Assembly: GCA_017525855.1 (NCBI GenBank)
Contig: JAFXSE010000001.1
Coordinates: forward strand, 1 to 64,000
Source of the DNA: Bacilli bacterium
GTDB lineage: Bacteria > Bacillota > Bacilli > RF39 > UBA660
Length of the DNA stretch: 64,000 nt
Direction: 5' to 3'
The notes below the pieces were generated by a model that saw only the letters and a list, made by a program, of their open reading frames with translations, was not told the origin of the DNA and did not search any database. How positions within the stretch are numbered: the first letter of the stretch is position 1; each line of letters starts with the position of its first letter. The position numbers and the translations under genes were made by a program. Shown piece by piece: positions 8,673 to 18,931 of this stretch.

Positions 8673-9572
8673 ATGAATTTAACTTTAGTAGTAATGGCTG
8701 CTGGAATCGGATCACGCTTTGGTGGATTAAAGCAATTAACTCCAGTTGGGCCAAGTGGTGAATTTATTATTGATTATTCTGTTTATGATGCTATTTATGC
8801 TGGATTTAATAAAGTAGTATTTGTTATTAAAAAAGAGAATTTAGATGATTTTAAAAATACTATTGGAAATAGAATGAGTAAAAGTATAAAGGTAGAATAC
8901 GTTTTTCAAAGTAATAAAGTTTTACCTAATGGATATAGTATAAATGTAGAAAGAGAGAAACCTTTAGGTACTGCTCATGCTGTATATTGTACAAAAGATG
9001 TGGTTTCTGAACCTTTTGTTGTTATTACTGCAGATGATTTTTATGGTAGAGATGCATTTGTTCAGGCTGCAAATTTTTTGAAGAATAATTATGATATAAA
9101 TTCTACTAATTATGCAATGGTATCGTATTCTATAGGAAAAGTTATTAATGATAAATCAAGTGTTAAACGTGGAATATGTAGAGTAGTTAATGGGAAGCTT
9201 GATAGTATAGTTGAAAGTAGTGTTGAAAAAATTAATGGTGAAATAATAGCTACTTCTATTAATAGTTTTCAAAGTTTCAAAGTTTCAGAGGATACTCCTA
9301 CTTCTATGAGTTTCTTTATATTTTATCCATCGTTATTCAAGTTTTTAGAAAGGGATTTGATTGCTTTTCTAAAAAATAGTGATTTAGAAAACAAAGAATT
9401 CTTTTTACCTGATGTTGTTGATAAAATAATTAAAAACAATGAAGGTTCTGTTTCTGTTTTAAATACAAATGCAACTTGGTATGGTGTAACTTATAAAGAA
9501 GATTTGGAAAAAGTAAAGAGTGCAATAAATAAGTTAATTAATAATAAGGTATATAATAAGTCTTTATGGTAA
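8673..9572 (+). CDS. NTP-transferase family nucleotidyltransferase
   Basis: This 299-residue protein has a nucleotide-sugar pyrophosphorylase-like Rossmann N-terminus: VVMAAGIGSRFGGLKQL (about 6-22) is the G-x-G-x-R-x(n)-K nucleotide-binding signature, and TADDFYG carries the metal-binding aspartate. This family joins an NTP to a phosphorylated sugar or similar group. The closest relatives I recall are annotated only as nucleotidyltransferases, and the substrate is not evident. It starts 11 bp after pcrA with a clean AGGAGG site and is probably co-transcribed with it. Confidence 0.8.
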   Translation: MNLTLVVMAAGIGSRFGGLKQLTPVGPSGEFIIDYSVYDAIYAGFNKVVFVIKKENLDDFKNTIGNRMSKSIKVEYVFQSNKVLPNGYSINVEREKPLGTAHAVYCTKDVVSEPFVVITADDFYGRDAFVQAANFLKNNYDINSTNYAMVSYSIGKVINDKSSVKRGICRVVNGKLDSIVESSVEKINGEIIATSINSFQSFKVSEDTPTSMSFFIFYPSLFKFLERDLIAFLKNSDLENKEFFLPDVVDKIIKNNEGSVSVLNTNATWYGVTYKEDLEKVKSAINKLINNKVYNKSLW

Positions 9573-9627
9573 AAAAATGTATTAAAAAAAATATTAAGTT
9601 GTAGTATAATGTATGTGAGGTGAAGAA

Positions 9628-10269
9628 ATGAAAAAAGGTTTTTCAAAAATGTTTGGATGGTTATTTATTGGATTATTAATAACCTTTGGAATTGGATATT
9701 TAGTATCAATGTATCCGATAGCTCTTGGTAAAGTATTTACTGGAAAAAGTTATATTATTGTAGTTGTCTTAGAGCTTGCTATTGCAATATTTTTCTCAGT
9801 AAGACTTGCTAAGATGAGTGATATTACTGCTAAGATTTGCTATATTTTATATTCTGTGATTACAGGATTTACATTTGGATTGATATTTTTAGTATATGAT
9901 TTAATGAGTATTATGTCAGTCTTTTTAGCAACATCACTTGTTTTTGGAATTTTTGCACTAATTGGTTATAAAACTAAAAGAGATTTATCAAAAATGTCAA
10001 TGTGGCTTTTTATGAGTTTGTTGGCAGTAATTATTGTAAGTATTGTTAATATATTCTTAAAATCTAGTGGTTTAGAATTTGCAATTTCTATTCTATTTAT
10101 ATTAATATTCTTAGGATATGTTGTATTTGATATGAAGAATGCAGAAATGTTAATTGATACAGTTGGAGAAGAGAAAGGTGCTGTATATGGTGCTTTCCAA
10201 TTATACTTAGATTTCATTAATTTATTCATTAGATTACTTCAAATTATGGGTAAATTAAAGGATGAATAG
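9628..10269 (+). CDS. Bax inhibitor-1 (TMBIM/YccA) family membrane protein
   Basis: Integral membrane protein of 213 residues with seven predicted helices, starting MFGWLFIGLLITFGIGYLV and ending in an amphipathic segment with FINLFIRLLQIMG. The motif ITGFTFG in helix 3 and VFDMKNAEML near helix 6-7, with acidic residues in the closing loop, are typical of the Bax inhibitor-1 family (YccA/YetJ), pH-gated calcium leak channels in the characterised members. ATG at 9628 has GAGGTGAAG upstream. A TATAAT-like -10 occurs about 20 bp before the start. It stands alone between two terminator-type hairpins. Confidence 0.88.
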   Translation: MKKGFSKMFGWLFIGLLITFGIGYLVSMYPIALGKVFTGKSYIIVVVLELAIAIFFSVRLAKMSDITAKICYILYSVITGFTFGLIFLVYDLMSIMSVFLATSLVFGIFALIGYKTKRDLSKMSMWLFMSLLAVIIVSIVNIFLKSSGLEFAISILFILIFLGYVVFDMKNAEMLIDTVGEEKGAVYGAFQLYLDFINLFIRLLQIMGKLKDE

Positions 10270-10270
10270 G

Positions 10271-10299
10271 AAGAGTTTAGAACTCTTTTTATTTTTTTA
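10271..10299 (+). terminator. Terminator after the Bax inhibitor-like gene
   Basis: Arms AAGAGTT (10271-10277) and AACTCTT (10281-10287), three-base loop, then a long T tract. A second, weaker inverted repeat (10301-10308 with 10322-10329) follows it. Confidence 0.85.
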
Positions 10300-10352
10300 T
10301 AAAAGATTATTTCGGTGGAAAAATCTTTTCCTTTAATATATAATAAATATAG

Positions 10353-12350
<1,998 letters not shown>

Positions 12351-12374
12351 GAAAACTATTGTTTTCTTTTTTTT
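12351..12374 (+). terminator. Terminator of ligA
   Basis: Arms GAAAAC (12351-12356) and GTTTTC (12361-12366), loop TATT, followed by eight T. Confidence 0.85.
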
Positions 12375-12420
12375 ACCAAAAAGTTCTAGTAAAAATTTTA
12401 TTAAATTTTATCTAATTTCG

Positions 12421-12448
12421 TTGAATTATTTTTTTATTTGATTATAAT
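12421..12448 (+). promoter_or_regulatory. Sigma-A-type promoter of lon
   Basis: TTGAAT (12421-12426), 16-bp spacer, TATAAT (12443-12448). No CIRCE or CtsR-type heat-shock operator is visible between it and lon. Confidence 0.6.
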
Positions 12449-12481
12449 AATAAGCAGTGCTTTTCAAGGAGGAGATACTTT

Positions 12482-14788
12482 ATGAAACAGAAAAAAATAA
12501 CAGTATTTTTGTCCAACGAAATTATTTTATTTCCTAATTCAGAAGTAAGATTTGAAATAGATAGTTTTGATGACAAAGAGGTATTTTCTCTAATTGAAGA
12601 TTCAGAAACTAATGAATTGTTGGTAGTTAATCCTTATAATACAACAGTGTCTTTTCCTGATATTACAGAACTTCCACGTATAGCAACACTTGCTGAAGTT
12701 CGTATGAAGATAGATGTTCCTAATGGGAAGACACGTATTACTTTGTTTGGTGTTAGACGAGTTGAAGTAGAAGAATATTTTAATGATAATACTTTTTATT
12801 ATGCAACTTATAAAGAAATAGAAAAGCAAGAGATAGATGATGATGATACTTATAAAAACTTACTTATTAAATCTGTTGAAAGATATATAAATAAAATACC
12901 TTATGTTTCAAATTCAATCATGGGGCAACTTCATTTAATTAATGAATTAGGTGATTTAACTGATATTGTTACTTCATTTTTACCTTTTAGTATTGATAAG
13001 AAGAAAAAATATATTTTAGAACTTAATCCTATTAATCGTGTAAAAATGATGATTGAAGATATGAATGAAGATATTAAGTTTATTGAGCTTGAAGAAAAGA
13101 TTGAGGATAAAGTTAATAAAGAGATAGATAAGAATCAAAAGGAATATTATTTGCGTGAAAAGTTAAATGTTATTCAGCAAGAATTAGGTGATACTAATAA
13201 TAAAGATAATGAAATAGCTAAAATTAATAAGAAATATGCTTCTTTAAATTGTAGTAAAGAAGTTAAAAGCCGCATTAAAAGAGAGATTAAAAGATATCAA
13301 TCTACTACTAGTTCTTCTCCAGAAGCTGGAGTTATTAGGGATTATTTAGATTGGATGATTAATTTACCTTGGAATAAATTAACTAAAGATGAGTCAGATT
13401 TAAAAAAAGTTGATGCAAGTTTAAATTCTACTCATTTTGGGTTGGAAAAAGTAAAAACTAGAATACTAGAATATTTAGCTGTAAAACAGAATACTAATAA
13501 TTTACGTAGTCCTATTATATGTTTAGTAGGTCCACCAGGAGTAGGAAAAACTAGTCTTGCTTTATCAATTGCTAAAGCATTAAATAGAAAGTCTACTAAA
13601 ATAAGTGTTGGTGGTATAAATGATGAGGCTGAAATAGTAGGACACAGAAGAACTTATGTTGGGGCTCTTCCTGGTAGAATTATTCAAGGTATGAGAAAAG
13701 CAGGTAGTAGTAATCCTGTGTTTATTATTGATGAGGTTGATAAACTCAGAAAAGACATAAAGGGGGATCCTGCTAGTAGTTTACTAGAGGTTCTTGATCC
13801 TGAGCAGAATAATAAGTTTTCTGATCATTATATAGAAGAAGACTTTGATTTGAGTAAAGTGATGTTTGTTCTTACTGCTAATTATATTGAGCAAATTCCT
13901 AATGAACTTCAAGATAGATTGGAAATAATAGAGGTTCCTAGTTATACAGAAATAGAAAAACTTTATATTGCTAGAGACTATTTACTTCCTAGAGAACTTT
14001 ATGAGCATGGTCTTACAGAAATACAAGTGCAATTTACTGATGAAGCTTTGATGATGATTATTAATAATTATACTAAGGAAGCTGGGGTTCGTGAGCTTCA
14101 AAGGGTTATACAAAGTATACTTAGAAAAATAGTTAAAAAGCTACTTACAGATAATACTATTGCTTCATATTCTGTTACTAAAGATGTTGTAGCAGAATTT
14201 CTTGGTAATAGTAAATATGAATATGAACATATTGATAATGAAGATAGAATTGGTGTTGTTAATGGAATGGCTTATACTCCTTATGGAGGAGATATTTTAC
14301 CAATTGAAGCCACTAGTTATAATGGTGATGGTAAATTAGTTTTAACTGGATCCTTAGGTGAGGTAATGAGAGAGTCAGCTCAAATTGCTTTAAGTTATGT
14401 CAAAACAAATGCAGAAAAGTTTGATATTGTAAATACTAATTTTGAAAAAAAGGATATTCATATTCACGTTCCTGATGGAGCTATCAAAAAAGATGGACCA
14501 AGTGCAGGAGTTGCATTAGTTACAACTTTAATAAGTTTATTCTCAGCTAAAACGGTTCCAAGTAACATAGCAATGACTGGTGAGATAACTCTTAGGGGAA
14601 AAGTTCTTCCTATTGGTGGGTTAAGAGAAAAAGTAATAGGTGCAAAAAGAGCTGGAGTAAAAAAAATATTTGTTCCTAAGAAAAACGAAACAGATATAAA
14701 AGAGCTTGATAATGAATTGAAAGAAAGTTTAGATTTCGTATTTGTGGATGATTATAGGGAAATTTATCGAAATATATATGAGGTGTAG
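12482..14788 (+). CDS. lon: ATP-dependent protease Lon
   Basis: Soluble AAA+ protease of 768 residues that degrades misfolded and regulatory proteins. N-terminal LON substrate domain (about 1-200, with ELPRIATLAEV), a coiled-coil linker (KEYYLREKLNVIQQELG), AAA+ domain with Walker A GPPGVGKTS (350-358) and Walker B VFIIDEVDKL, then the protease domain with a Ser674-Lys717 dyad (DGPSAGVA and LREKVIG), spaced 43 residues as in E. coli Lon. The start has AAGGAGGAG upstream. The TAG stop is followed one base later by the ATG of the next gene, so the two are co-transcribed. In Bacillus, lonA also lies upstream of spoVID-ysxE, as here. Confidence 0.98.
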   Translation: MKQKKITVFLSNEIILFPNSEVRFEIDSFDDKEVFSLIEDSETNELLVVNPYNTTVSFPDITELPRIATLAEVRMKIDVPNGKTRITLFGVRRVEVEEYFNDNTFYYATYKEIEKQEIDDDDTYKNLLIKSVERYINKIPYVSNSIMGQLHLINELGDLTDIVTSFLPFSIDKKKKYILELNPINRVKMMIEDMNEDIKFIELEEKIEDKVNKEIDKNQKEYYLREKLNVIQQELGDTNNKDNEIAKINKKYASLNCSKEVKSRIKREIKRYQSTTSSSPEAGVIRDYLDWMINLPWNKLTKDESDLKKVDASLNSTHFGLEKVKTRILEYLAVKQNTNNLRSPIICLVGPPGVGKTSLALSIAKALNRKSTKISVGGINDEAEIVGHRRTYVGALPGRIIQGMRKAGSSNPVFIIDEVDKLRKDIKGDPASSLLEVLDPEQNNKFSDHYIEEDFDLSKVMFVLTANYIEQIPNELQDRLEIIEVPSYTEIEKLYIARDYLLPRELYEHGLTEIQVQFTDEALMMIINNYTKEAGVRELQRVIQSILRKIVKKLLTDNTIASYSVTKDVVAEFLGNSKYEYEHIDNEDRIGVVNGMAYTPYGGDILPIEATSYNGDGKLVLTGSLGEVMRESAQIALSYVKTNAEKFDIVNTNFEKKDIHIHVPDGAIKKDGPSAGVALVTTLISLFSAKTVPSNIAMTGEITLRGKVLPIGGLREKVIGAKRAGVKKIFVPKKNETDIKELDNELKESLDFVFVDDYREIYRNIYEV

Positions 14789-14789
14789 T

Positions 14790-15557
14790 ATGGAAAATAA
14801 TCGAATTCAACGTATTTATTTAATGCTATATTTAAGAATTATTCTAATTACTAAATCTAGTGAAGATATCAAAACAGCTTATTCTAATGAAATTGAAGAA
14901 TTAGTAGATGGTATCATCTTTCTTTTGGATTATGAACCAGATTATATTTATTTTGATACATTTATATCAGAAAAGATTTATGATATTTGCTCATTCGTTA
15001 GACAAAATTATAATAACAATAGACTAATAGAGAAGATTAATCAGATTATTGTTAAAACAAATAGTAAAGTTTGTGATCATTCTTATAATACTAAAAGAAG
15101 AAAATACTTTGAGAAACAACAGATGTTAAGATGTGCATATTCTTCTTCTATTAATACCAATGGAGAATGTGATGAAATACAAAATGAAATAGCGGTATGT
15201 TTTAAATATGATTATATGATACTTGATAAATTAGTACAGGGACAATCATTAATGTTAAAAGAAAATCCTGGTTGTATATTAAGTTCTATTAATTATTATT
15301 TACATGAATGCCCTGAACTGTGTGATAATAGATATTTATTCTATGCATTTGTTGAAATTGCATCAACTATAAAACAAGTTATTACTATTTGTTATCATGA
15401 AGGTTTAGCTGATAAAAATGCTTATATATCATGTTGTAAGGTTGATAAAGATATTACTAAAAAAATTAATAATTTTTGTAATGACTTTGGTATTCCTAAA
15501 AGTAAAATAAAAGAAATAAGAAAAGAAGCAAAAGAAAATATTGTTTATGAAAATTAA
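14790..15557 (+). CDS. Hypothetical protein, 255 aa, coupled to lon
   Basis: I do not recognise this protein. It is helical and cytoplasmic with no membrane segment, and has several cysteines in the middle and C-terminal parts (CDHSYN, RCAY, ECDEIQ, CFKYD, GCILS, HECPELCDN). The ATG at 14790 directly follows the lon stop and has GAGGTG within the lon end as ribosome site. A GTG further upstream in the same frame would overlap lon by 47 bp and lacks a site. It ends in a strong terminator. Bacillus has ysxC and hem genes at this place; this protein has neither the GTPase nor the heme-pathway motifs. Confidence 0.6.
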   Translation: MENNRIQRIYLMLYLRIILITKSSEDIKTAYSNEIEELVDGIIFLLDYEPDYIYFDTFISEKIYDICSFVRQNYNNNRLIEKINQIIVKTNSKVCDHSYNTKRRKYFEKQQMLRCAYSSSINTNGECDEIQNEIAVCFKYDYMILDKLVQGQSLMLKENPGCILSSINYYLHECPELCDNRYLFYAFVEIASTIKQVITICYHEGLADKNAYISCCKVDKDITKKINNFCNDFGIPKSKIKEIRKEAKENIVYEN

Positions 15558-15577
15558 TCTGGTAACAGATTTTTTTC
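15556..15577 (+). terminator. Terminator of the lon operon
   Basis: Arms AATCTG (15556-15561) and CAGATT (15566-15571), loop GTAA, then six T. Confidence 0.8.
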
Positions 15578-15628
15578 TTTGTACTAAAAAACTATTTTTT
15601 TCATAGTATTTATAGAGAGGAGAATTAT

Positions 15629-16378
15629 ATGAAAAAAACAGTTTCTTTTACTAAGAATTTAGAATTTCCTACTATGATAGGAGAGATAACAGAGATTACT
15701 TTAGAGGATAATTTAAAATTTGTTGATTCTAATAATATTGAAGGTAGTTTTTTTATTGGCGGGAAATATAAGATGACTGGAGCCAGTTTATTGGAGGAAG
15801 ATTTTTCTTTTAATTTACCGATTGAAGTTGCTGTTGTAGAGAATTTAGATATTAATACTTGTAAAGTATCTGTATCAGATTTTACATATGAGGTTGTTGA
15901 TGATAGTGTTTTGAAAGTAAATGTAGAGATATTTATTGAGGGGATGGAAATAATAGAAGACGATAAAGATGATTTAGAAGAAGTTGATGTTGAAAGAGAA
16001 TGCGATGGTGATAGTAAAGACGAAAAAGAGTTAGAAGTACCTATAAAACAAGAAGTAAAAAAAGAAGATGAAAATAATAATCAAAGAGACCATAGTGTTG
16101 TTTTTGACCAAGAGCAAAAGACAATAACTGATATAGATCTTCCAAAAAGTGATTATATAGATAATGAGATTAACAATACTAATTCGTTGTTTTCAAATTT
16201 AGCTGATGAAGATGATAGCTTTTCAACGTATTCGATTTATATAATGAGAGATGGTGATTCAATAGAAAAAGTTATGGAAAAGTATAATGTTACTAAAGAA
16301 ATGTTAGAGGAATATAATGATTTGAAATCTATTTCAATTAATTCAAAAGTCATTATTCCTGCTAGTATAGATGAATAA
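15629..16378 (+). CDS. SpoVID-like spore coat morphogenesis protein (SPOCS + LysM)
   Basis: This 249-residue protein has an N-terminal beta domain (about 1-112) with the pattern of SpoVID/SafA-type coat proteins: a start SFTKNLEFP, IEGSFFIGGKYKMTG, LPIEVAV, and DFTYEVVDDSVLKVNVEIFIEG. A long acidic, unordered middle (113-195) follows, then a C-terminal LysM domain (about 201-247, YIMRDGDSIEKVMEKYNV...VIIPA). In Bacillus, SpoVID localises on the forespore and wraps the coat around it. The assignment rests on domain order, my recollection of the family, and the next gene being ysxE-like exactly as in Bacillus. It is under half the Bacillus length, mainly through a shorter middle. Start has GAGAGGAG upstream; a CATAGTAT box precedes that. 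A general LysM wall protein is the alternative. Confidence 0.68.
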   Translation: MKKTVSFTKNLEFPTMIGEITEITLEDNLKFVDSNNIEGSFFIGGKYKMTGASLLEEDFSFNLPIEVAVVENLDINTCKVSVSDFTYEVVDDSVLKVNVEIFIEGMEIIEDDKDDLEEVDVERECDGDSKDEKELEVPIKQEVKKEDENNNQRDHSVVFDQEQKTITDIDLPKSDYIDNEINNTNSLFSNLADEDDSFSTYSIYIMRDGDSIEKVMEKYNVTKEMLEEYNDLKSISINSKVIIPASIDE

Positions 16379-17291
16379 GATTAGTTCTTTATCATCTTTG
16401 TATGATATAAAGGTTTTAAAATATGTTTATAAGAATAGTGTTTTAATACTTGATACAGATAAGGGTAAATATGTAATTAAAGAAAAGAAAAGCAATAGAA
16501 AAAAAGAAATTTATGATTATCTTTTATCTAGAGGGTTTCCTTTCTTTTTATATCCTGAAAGTTATATAAATGACAAATATGAGGTTTATCCATATATTAA
16601 TGAGGTTTCAACTTTAAAAGAGGAAAAAGCTGTTCATTTGATTAATGTTTTATCAGAATTACAGATTAGGACTACTACTTATAAAGAGTATACTTTAGAT
16701 GAAATTAAAGAATTATATGAAGAAAAAAATAAACAAATTGATACACTTATTAATTATTATAATGATTTAGAGGAGGCTTTTTCTACTAAAGTTTATCCTT
16801 CTTCTTATGAAAGACTATATTTAGTTAATGCATCAAAAGTTTATAATACTTTATTATATTCTAAAGAATTAGTAGAAAAATGGTATTTGAGTGTTATTCA
16901 AAATAAAAAAAAGAGACTAGTTTTGTTACATAATCATTTATCTTTAGATCATTTTTTGGATTGCAAGGATGCTAAAATAATTAATTTTGATTATGCAAAT
17001 TATGGAAGCCCTGTTTATGATTTTAGTTATTTTTATAAAAAACATTATTATGAATTAGACATGTTTTCTTTATTTAAAATTTATCAACATAGATATACTT
17101 ATACTTATGAAGAGATGCTTTTGTTGTTTATACAAATAATTATTCCTATTAAGGTTAAATTAACTAATAATAATTTAGAAAATACTTTAGCTTTTCATAA
17201 ACTGATATCTTATATTGATATTACTAGAGATTTTATTTTAAAACAACAAGAGAAACAAAAGAAAGAAAATAATGACAAACTCAGTAAGTAG
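16371..17291 (+). CDS. YsxE/CotS-family spore-coat kinase-like protein
   Basis: This 306-residue protein has a phosphotransferase (aminoglycoside kinase-like) fold. Residues 1-40 give strands with KGKYVIKEKK (the ATP-lobe lysine region), and the C-lobe has LLHNHLSLDHFL followed by IINFDYANYGSPVYDFSYFY. In true kinases the first of these is HGD....N and the second carries DFG/DxD. Here the catalytic Asp after His is Asn-His, as in the YsxE group of inactive coat-associated members. It overlaps the SpoVID-like gene by 8 bp; the pair is the Bacillus spoVID-ysxE arrangement. The C-terminus is Lys/Gln-rich. YsxE is a spore-coat protein of unknown mechanism. Confidence 0.68.
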   Translation: MNKISSLSSLYDIKVLKYVYKNSVLILDTDKGKYVIKEKKSNRKKEIYDYLLSRGFPFFLYPESYINDKYEVYPYINEVSTLKEEKAVHLINVLSELQIRTTTYKEYTLDEIKELYEEKNKQIDTLINYYNDLEEAFSTKVYPSSYERLYLVNASKVYNTLLYSKELVEKWYLSVIQNKKKRLVLLHNHLSLDHFLDCKDAKIINFDYANYGSPVYDFSYFYKKHYYELDMFSLFKIYQHRYTYTYEEMLLLFIQIIIPIKVKLTNNNLENTLAFHKLISYIDITRDFILKQQEKQKKENNDKLSK

Positions 17292-17456
17292 TAGTAAAGC
17301 ATTAATTCTAGTTGTTATAAAAACTAATATTATTACTTGATAAAATATAATTATACTTAAACAAAAAATACTTCCTAAATAAAATAATGATGTTCTTCTT
17401 CTTTGTTTACAAGTATTGCATCTACAATAAAATGGATGCCTTCCTCTTCTATTCAT
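17238..17456 (-). CDS. Small Cys-rich membrane protein, 72 aa
   Basis: Reads convergently into the ysxE-like gene (54 bp overlap). The start ATG (17454-17456) has GTAGGTGAT 5-6 bases upstream, a good site. The N-terminus is basic with a CRCNTCK cluster that could bind a metal, followed by two hydrophobic helices (about 24-50 and 52-72). It fills what would otherwise be a 230-bp gap. I do not recognise the family. The strong ribosome site argues for it; the overlap with a neighbour argues against. Confidence 0.45.
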   Translation of the reverse strand: MNRRGRHPFYCRCNTCKQRRRTSLFYLGSIFCLSIIIFYQVIILVFITTRINALLLLTEFVIIFFLLFLLLF

Positions 17457-17527
17457 ATAATCACCTACAGTAATTTATGTTCATTTTTAAATAATTGTGA
17501 TACAATAATAATATATAGGTGATTTAT

Positions 17528-18064
17528 ATGAAGAATAAAGGGTTTACACTTGTTGAATTAATGGTGACAATTGTAATTATTGGATTAGTATCTTTTCTAG
17601 GATTTCCTGCTCTTATGCGAATTGTTAGAGATAATGTTAAAAAAGAAATGGAATATTATGGTGAGTCTATGATTGGCGCGGCTAAGTTATATATGCAAAA
17701 AGAAGGTAGAGATATAATGAATAGTGGTGCGCTTAAGTATGATGGTGATACATTTGATATTTCATTAGATTTATTGGAACAAGAAAAATATATTGAACCA
17801 TTTAAATCTTCTAAAGCTTATGTTACTGCTATTAATTTATCAAAAGATGGGGAAGAGGAAAATGCTTTAGTAGTTGTTACTTTAGTAGATGCTGATACTA
17901 ATACTTATTCTTATAAGTATCAATTTTTCTTACATGATAAGGTAAGGAAAAAAGTTTATATTAAAAGATATAATCAGGATGATATTTGGAAGTTGATGAT
18001 ACAGAGTATTTTTCTGGTGATTGATAAAGGAAATTTGTTTCCTTTTTTTTGTATAAAAATTTGA
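17528..18064 (+). CDS. Type IV pilin-like prepilin, probable 3' frameshift
   Basis: The N-terminus KNKGFTLVELMVTIVIIG is a type III prepilin signal: cleavage would fall after the Gly, followed by Phe and Glu at +5, and the hydrophobic helix continues to about residue 30. The rest resembles small pseudopilins of competence or minor type IV pilus systems, which cross the membrane and assemble in a fibre. No prepilin peptidase, ATPase or other pilin is nearby. The last 22 or so residues look unnatural because the reading frame runs through a perfect hairpin-T-tract terminator (18026-18050). In another frame the DNA reads DDTEYFSGD and stops at 18024, just before the hairpin. A one-base loss near 17990-18000 is likely. 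ATG 17528 follows AGGTG. Confidence 0.75.
   Translation: MKNKGFTLVELMVTIVIIGLVSFLGFPALMRIVRDNVKKEMEYYGESMIGAAKLYMQKEGRDIMNSGALKYDGDTFDISLDLLEQEKYIEPFKSSKAYVTAINLSKDGEEENALVVVTLVDADTNTYSYKYQFFLHDKVRKKVYIKRYNQDDIWKLMIQSIFLVIDKGNLFPFFCIKI
18026..18050 (+). terminator. Terminator overlapping the prepilin reading frame
   Basis: Arms AAAGGAAA (18026-18033) and TTTCCTTT (18038-18045), loop TTTG, followed by T. It lies inside the annotated prepilin frame, suggesting the original stop was at 18022-18024. Confidence 0.8.
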
Positions 18065-18099
18065 AAAGCTCATCTAAATAAATATAAGAGGTGAGTGAT

Positions 18100-18174
18100 T
18101 TGACAATAAATGTATATAATGATATCATAGTTAACTATCCAACAGAGGAGGTATTTATATATGATATTTTATAA
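18100..18174 (+). CDS. Possible leader peptide, 24 aa
   Basis: A short frame from TTG (18100), with AAGAGGTGAG just upstream, encodes TINVYNDIIVNYPTEEVFIYDIL and ends at 18174, overlapping the first codons of the ankyrin-like gene (ATG 18161) in another frame. Its translation would pass over the downstream ribosome site GAGGAGG (18145-18151), so it could couple to the next gene. It may instead be a chance frame. Confidence 0.25.
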   Translation: MTINVYNDIIVNYPTEEVFIYDIL

Positions 18175-18844
18175 TGAGAAACAAGCTGTTGAAGTTTGTA
18201 TCAAGAATCCAAAATTGATTTTTGAACTCATTAAAGAAGGATATATAGAGGTTGTGGATAAAGTTTTAGAAAAGGATAAGAATTTAATAAATACTATTGA
18301 TGATAATGGTAATAGTGTTATGATGAAATTATTATTAAAAAAACAATATGATATAGTTTTAAAACATATGAAAAATGAAAAATGGGATGTTAATTTTCGA
18401 AATGATGAGGGAAATACATTTTCACATATATTAGTTGTTTCTGATTATTTAAAAGTTTCTAAAATATTTGATAGATTAGTTAAAAATAAAAAGTTTATAC
18501 CTAATATTAGAAATAATAAAAATCAAACTATTTTAGATAGAGCTTTACTTAGCAATGAATTATTGATGGCAACTAAGATACTTAAAAATAGGAGATTTAA
18601 TAATATAGATATATTATCATTTAAATATATGTATGATAAATATATTATGAATTCTTTTTATGGTAAATATACTAAGATTAATAATTTTGATATTATAATT
18701 AGTAATTTAGAGAAGAAAGATTCTCTAAAACCAAGAATGAAAAAGTTATTATATTTAATAAAAAATAATATTGATGATATTAAAAAAGAGATATTAAATA
18801 ATCAATATAATAATATGTATTTAATAATTGAATCAGTAGTTTAA
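18161..18844 (+). CDS. Ankyrin-repeat-like protein, 227 aa
   Basis: Cytoplasmic protein with degenerate ankyrin-type helices-and-loop units: LINTIDDNGNSVMMKLLLKKQ, then NFRNDEGNTFSHIL..., then NIRNNKNQTILDRALLSNE, each with the D/N-x-x-G/N-x-(S/T) turn and a following LL helix. Ankyrin repeats bind other proteins; no enzymatic domain is seen. The C-terminal third is Lys/Asn/Ile-rich helix. GAGGAGG lies 9 bases before the ATG. The last bases of the gene form one arm of its terminator. Confidence 0.65.
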   Translation: MIFYNEKQAVEVCIKNPKLIFELIKEGYIEVVDKVLEKDKNLINTIDDNGNSVMMKLLLKKQYDIVLKHMKNEKWDVNFRNDEGNTFSHILVVSDYLKVSKIFDRLVKNKKFIPNIRNNKNQTILDRALLSNELLMATKILKNRRFNNIDILSFKYMYDKYIMNSFYGKYTKINNFDIIISNLEKKDSLKPRMKKLLYLIKNNIDDIKKEILNNQYNNMYLIIESVV

Positions 18845-18858
18845 TACTACTGATTTTT
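18831..18858 (+). terminator. Terminator of the ankyrin-like gene
   Basis: Perfect 10-bp arms AATCAGTAGT (18831-18840) and ACTACTGATT (18846-18855), then T. The stop codon is in the loop. Confidence 0.85.
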
Positions 18859-18931
18859 CTATAAAATCTGTGGAAAAAAATATATATTAGTGATAAAATA
18901 TCTATTAGGTTTAGAAAGAGAAGTGGTATTT

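Noticed and set aside
18100..18120. TTGACA and TATAAT as a promoter before the ankyrin-like gene
   Set aside because: Only 9 bp separate them, far from the 16-18 bp needed; the TTG is more likely a start codon or chance.
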